From positions 1 through 64,000 of the forward strand of contig NZ_AGFU01000005.1 of NCBI RefSeq assembly GCF_000226955.1: a stretch of 64,000 nucleotides of DNA, given 5' to 3'. The notes under the pieces are model-generated. The model worked only from the letters and a program-made list of their open reading frames with translations. It searched no databases and was not told the DNA's origin. The DNA is from Sphingomonas elodea ATCC 31461. Lineage in GTDB: Bacteria; Pseudomonadota; Alphaproteobacteria; Sphingomonadales; Sphingomonadaceae. Every line of letters starts with the position of its first letter. The first letter of the stretch is position 1. Below are positions 62,980 to 64,000 of the stretch, piece by piece. The position numbers and the translations under genes are program-made.

Positions 62980-64000
62980 TTAGAAGCCATAGCGCGCGCC
63001 GAGCAGCGCCTGGGCGGATGTCTGGTCCGGTCCGGTGCGCATCGAGCCATAAATGCCCGCGGTCGCGGTGAGCGCGAGCGCGCCCAGCCGGCGGGTGTAG
63101 GCGGTGTTGGCGCCCCAGCCGACCACGGCGGTGCTGCCCGGTATGTCCCCGTCATAATAGCTGGCGAGCAGGTTGAGCCCGACGGTGCCGTCGCGGCCCG
63201 CCGCTAGCTGGGCGAAGGCCTGGGCGTACAGGCTCTCGTCCCAGCTGCCGCCGGTCGCCGCCCCGCTGAGGGGGGTGAGGAAGTCGCGGCGGGCCAGCCC
63301 GGCGCCGAACCCCAGCCGGGTGCCGCCCCGGCTCCATACCGCGTTGGCGGTGAGACCGCGTCCGCGATAGGCCGCCGTCGCCGCCGAGGAGAAGGCCCCG
63401 GCCACGCATCCGCCTGCCGCCGCGCCGCTGGTGCCGTAGATACAGGCCCCCGCCTGCACGCCGAAGGGGTCCGCGGTGGTCACGAACCCCACCGGCAGCG
63501 CCGCCAGGCTGCTGCCGACCTGCTGGCCATAGGTTTCCACCGTGTCATAGACCGCGACCTGGATGCCGCTGCCGCTGTTCCGCTGGAAGGTGAAGCTGCC
63601 GGTATAGCGCATCGCCCCGTAGCGCCGGCCGATCCGGATCTCCAGCGCGGTGCGCCGGCTCGGCCGCCAGACCACGCCGCCGTCCCAGAACAGCCCGTCA
63701 AACCGATAGGCCAGCCGCAGCGGCGAAGCGGGATCGGTCATGTACCGCCCGGCGCCATCGACCAGCGGCAGGCCGGTACGGATATCGCGCACCGGGTCCC
63801 GCTGCTCAACCGTGATCCGCTCATACCCGCCACCCGCGACAAGTGCGACGGTGCGGCCGATCGGCGCGATCGCGTCGCCGCGCAGCGAGCTGCTGGCGAA
63901 ATGCTGGTCGAGCTGGCTCGCCACCTCCCGCACCAGGCCGCCGGTGGCGCTCAGGCCGATCGGCAGCACCGCGCCGGGCTTGGCGCCCACGCTGGCGTTG
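62980..64000 (-). CDS. Outer-membrane beta-barrel protein of the XrtA system (5' end outside window)
   Basis: The visible 340 codons are the C-terminal part of an outer-membrane barrel. Alternating strands rich in Gly, Tyr and Arg (YERITVEQR, ALEIRIGRRYGAMRYTGSFTFQ, WSRGGTRLGFGAGL) end in LLGARYGF, with the terminal Phe needed for BAM recognition. Its place at the head of the ATPase-deacetylase-FemAB-glycosyltransferase series fits the PEP-CTERM-associated outer-membrane protein family. It probably helps export the polysaccharide. The signal peptide is not visible. Confidence 0.85.
   Translation of the reverse strand, partial: NASVGAKPGAVLPIGLSATGGLVREVASQLDQHFASSSLRGDAIAPIGRTVALVAGGGYERITVEQRDPVRDIRTGLPLVDGAGRYMTDPASPLRLAYRFDGLFWDGGVVWRPSRRTALEIRIGRRYGAMRYTGSFTFQRNSGSGIQVAVYDTVETYGQQVGSSLAALPVGFVTTADPFGVQAGACIYGTSGAAAGGCVAGAFSSAATAAYRGRGLTANAVWSRGGTRLGFGAGLARRDFLTPLSGAATGGSWDESLYAQAFAQLAAGRDGTVGLNLLASYYDGDIPGSTAVVGWGANTAYTRRLGALALTATAGIYGSMRTGPDQTSAQALLGARYGF

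Overview
The window looks like a chromosomal segment of a Sphingomonas-type alphaproteobacterium (Sphingomonadaceae). The evidence is high GC with strongly GC-biased third codon positions, a TonB-dependent receptor with typical sphingomonad N-terminal features, a DivL-like tyrosine variant of a histidine kinase heading a tsaE-amgK-murU-addB-addA-trxA series, a CC0125-type lipoprotein, and an XrtA/PEP-CTERM-associated exopolysaccharide cluster. Most genes are core housekeeping genes packed with ATGA/GTGA overlaps. I see no prophage, insertion sequence, CRISPR array or integrated island. No gene-free stretch exceeds 300 bases.

Layout. 1-2928: 3' end of a chemotaxis receptor, then a small hypothetical coupled to a c-di-GMP protein with a broken GGDEF and an intact EAL. 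3008-4797: moaA and nadK, overlapping. 4881-4955: tRNA-Asn. 5228-6759: adenine deaminase and a purine phosphoribosyltransferase. 6893-10726: lipoprotein, secA on the other strand, small hypothetical. 10820-13553: TonB-like protein, argJ, inositol-phosphatase family protein. 13603-25345 (minus): a long polycistron divL-like, tsaE, amgK, murU, unknown, addB, addA, trxA, joining cell-cycle signalling, tRNA t6A synthesis, peptidoglycan recycling, double-strand break repair and redox. 25425-28469: TonB-dependent receptor. 28747-30857: ahcY (with a perfect 20-bp palindrome upstream) and yqgE. 30960-35025: peroxiredoxin, AMP nucleosidase, GNAT, diguanylate cyclase. 35239-42067: rimO, serine hydrolase plus membrane partner, M17 aminopeptidase, GGDEF-EAL protein. 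42106-51156: tpiA, ppiD-trpE, trpG, trpDC-moaC, cobA. 51153-54265: sulfite and APS reduction genes. 54273-56790: porin and a divergent RcnR/FrmR-type metal sensor with an operator between them, then a fructosamine-kinase-like gene. 56792-64000 (minus): XrtA-type exopolysaccharide genes running off the end.

Genes that work together: amn (AMP to adenine), adenine deaminase (adenine to hypoxanthine) and the adjacent PRTase (hypoxanthine to IMP) could form a purine recycling route, with ahcY supplying adenosine. AmgK and MurU make UDP-MurNAc from recycled MurNAc. AddAB repairs double-strand breaks. CobA, CysI, CysH and two small accessory proteins (DUF2849, DUF934) make sulfide. TrpE, G, D and C make indole-glycerol phosphate.

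The most notable points are: the Tyr-for-His substitution in the DivL-like kinase; the ahcY palindrome, probably a SahR-type site; the metal sensor whose operator faces a porin rather than an efflux pump; two REP/REPIN-like inverted pairs; an unrecognised 89-aa protein coupled to addB; and an XrtA-type locus with no exosortase gene in the visible part.
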